Source: an uncultured Mordavella sp. | Lineage (GTDB): Bacteria; Bacillota; Clostridia; Lachnospirales; Lachnospiraceae | Reading direction: 5' to 3' | NCBI GenBank assembly: GCA_902406105.1 | Contig: CABPCP010000005.1 | Span: 1 to 64,000 of the forward strand | Length of the DNA stretch: 64,000 nucleotides | Part shown: positions 63,402 to 64,000 of the stretch, piece by piece | Layout: each line of letters opens with the position of its first letter | Numbering within the stretch: position 1 is the first letter of the stretch | Translations under genes and position numbers: made by a program | The notes under the pieces: model-generated | What the model was told of the DNA's origin: nothing | Databases searched by the model: none | Seen by the model: the letters and a program-made list of their open reading frames with translations, nothing else

Positions 63402-64000
63402 ATGAAAATCGTTGTGTTAGACGGCTATACATTAAATCCTGGGGATATTAGCTGGGATGGACTGGAAGCCCTGGGAGAATTGAAGGTTTACAACCGTACA
63501 GCTCCAGAGGAAGTGATAGATCGTATAGGTGATGCCCAGATCGTCTATACGAATAAGACGCCTATCACAAAAGAGACGCTGAATGTATGCAGTCAGATTA
63601 AATTTATCGGAGTTCTGGCTACAGGATATAATATCGTAGACGTGGCGGCGGCTAAAGAAAAAGGAATTCCTGTAACAAATATCCCTACCTATGGAACGGA
63701 TGCGGTGGGGCAGTTCGCAATCGCTCTCCTTTTGGAAATCTGCCATCATATCGGATATCATTCTCAGGCAGTACATGAGGGAAAATGGAGCAGCAATCCG
63801 GATTGGTGTTTCTGGGATTATCCTCTGATCGAACTGGCAGGTAAGACCATGGGAATCATCGGATTTGGAAGAATCGGGCAGAGTACCGGGAAAATAGCCA
63901 AAGCGCTGGGCATGAATGTGATAGCGAATGATGCGTTTGAGAGTGAAACAGGAAAAGAGATCGCTGCATATGTGGATAAAGATACTCTTTTTGCCCAATC
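63402..64000 (+). CDS. D-2-hydroxyacid dehydrogenase (3' end beyond the window)
   Basis: About 199 residues visible, the reading frame still open at 64000. It shows the formate/glycerate-dehydrogenase catalytic domain start MKIVVLDGYTLNPGDISWDGLEALGELKVYNRT, VLATGYNIVDVAAAKEKGIPVTNIPTYGTDAVGQFAIALLLEI, and the NAD site GKTMGIIGFGRIGQSTGKIAKALGMNV. Expected reaction: reduction of a 2-keto acid (such as hydroxypyruvate or glycerate-type) with NADH; the Arg-Glu-His residues are past the visible part except the Asn/Thr-rich substrate segment. GGAGGAGG lies eight bases before the ATG. Confidence 0.93.
   Translation, partial: MKIVVLDGYTLNPGDISWDGLEALGELKVYNRTAPEEVIDRIGDAQIVYTNKTPITKETLNVCSQIKFIGVLATGYNIVDVAAAKEKGIPVTNIPTYGTDAVGQFAIALLLEICHHIGYHSQAVHEGKWSSNPDWCFWDYPLIELAGKTMGIIGFGRIGQSTGKIAKALGMNVIANDAFESETGKEIAAYVDKDTLFAQ

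Noticed and set aside
63432..63998. Open frame on the minus strand at the right edge
   Set aside because: It is antisense to the D-2-hydroxyacid dehydrogenase gene, which has a clear ribosome binding site and conserved motifs.

Overview
The window looks like the chromosomal replication-origin region of a spore-forming member of the Clostridia, most likely a Lachnospiraceae. The basis is the gene order rpmH-rnpA-yidD-yidC-jag / dnaA-dnaN-yaaA-recF-gyrB-gyrA, soj/spo0J with three perfect parS sites, sporulation genes (spmA, spmB, spoIID, a spoIIQ-like gene), T-box leaders on metG and ileS, and DUF3881/DUF4446 genes that I associate with this family. The species cannot be named from the sequence alone. 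No prophage, insertion sequence, CRISPR array or rRNA is seen.

Layout. 1-2.4 kb: metG with a T-box leader and promoter. 2.5-4.2 kb: DUF885 hydrolase. 4.3-10.8 kb: a complete Wadjet plasmid-defence operon, jetABCD, on the minus strand, preceded by an XRE regulator, a broken DUF1989 gene and a RibD/DHFR-like reductase. 12.4-18.6 kb: spmB, a charged hypothetical protein, an orphan response regulator, a Ser/Asp-repeat lipoprotein, corA, a MATE exporter and spmA. 18.6-22.1 kb: a four-gene two-component/ABC module (regulator, ATPase, permease, kinase) with an operator-like array. 22.3-25.8 kb: DUF819 membrane protein, M19 dipeptidase, hemolysin III-like protein and GIY-YIG protein. 25.9-34.4 kb: spoIIQ-like and spoIID, a membrane protein, glgP, and ileS with its T-box. 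34.5-40.8 kb: DacA-type carboxypeptidase, tRNA-Arg(CCU), DUF3881, serS, DUF4446, spo0J, soj, parS. 40.9-51.4 kb: degenerate alpha/beta hydrolase, rsmG, mnmG, mnmE, an inserted GntR/ornithine-cyclodeaminase/2-hydroxyacid-dehydrogenase operon, then jag, yidC, yidD, rnpA, rpmH. 51.5-60.3 kb: DnaA boxes, dnaA, dnaN, yaaA, recF, gyrB, gyrA. 60.3-64 kb: a C_GCAxxG_C_C protein, a class V aminotransferase-like enzyme divergent from a LysR regulator, and a D-2-hydroxyacid dehydrogenase that runs off the window.

The most unusual structure is a family of at least eleven copies of a GC-rich palindrome with 17-bp arms and no loop, usually joined to a conserved A/T-plus-GCCCTGTCCC tail. Copies sit at gene ends. 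They bracket single units (jetD, the ileS T-box, the C_GCAxxG gene, the GIY-YIG gene), provide the stop codon and last residues (GPGDF/GPGAF) of three unrelated proteins, and lie in the 5' leaders of jetD, ileS and the C_GCAxxG gene close to their ribosome binding sites. They resemble REP/MITE-type elements. No cognate transposase is present in the window.
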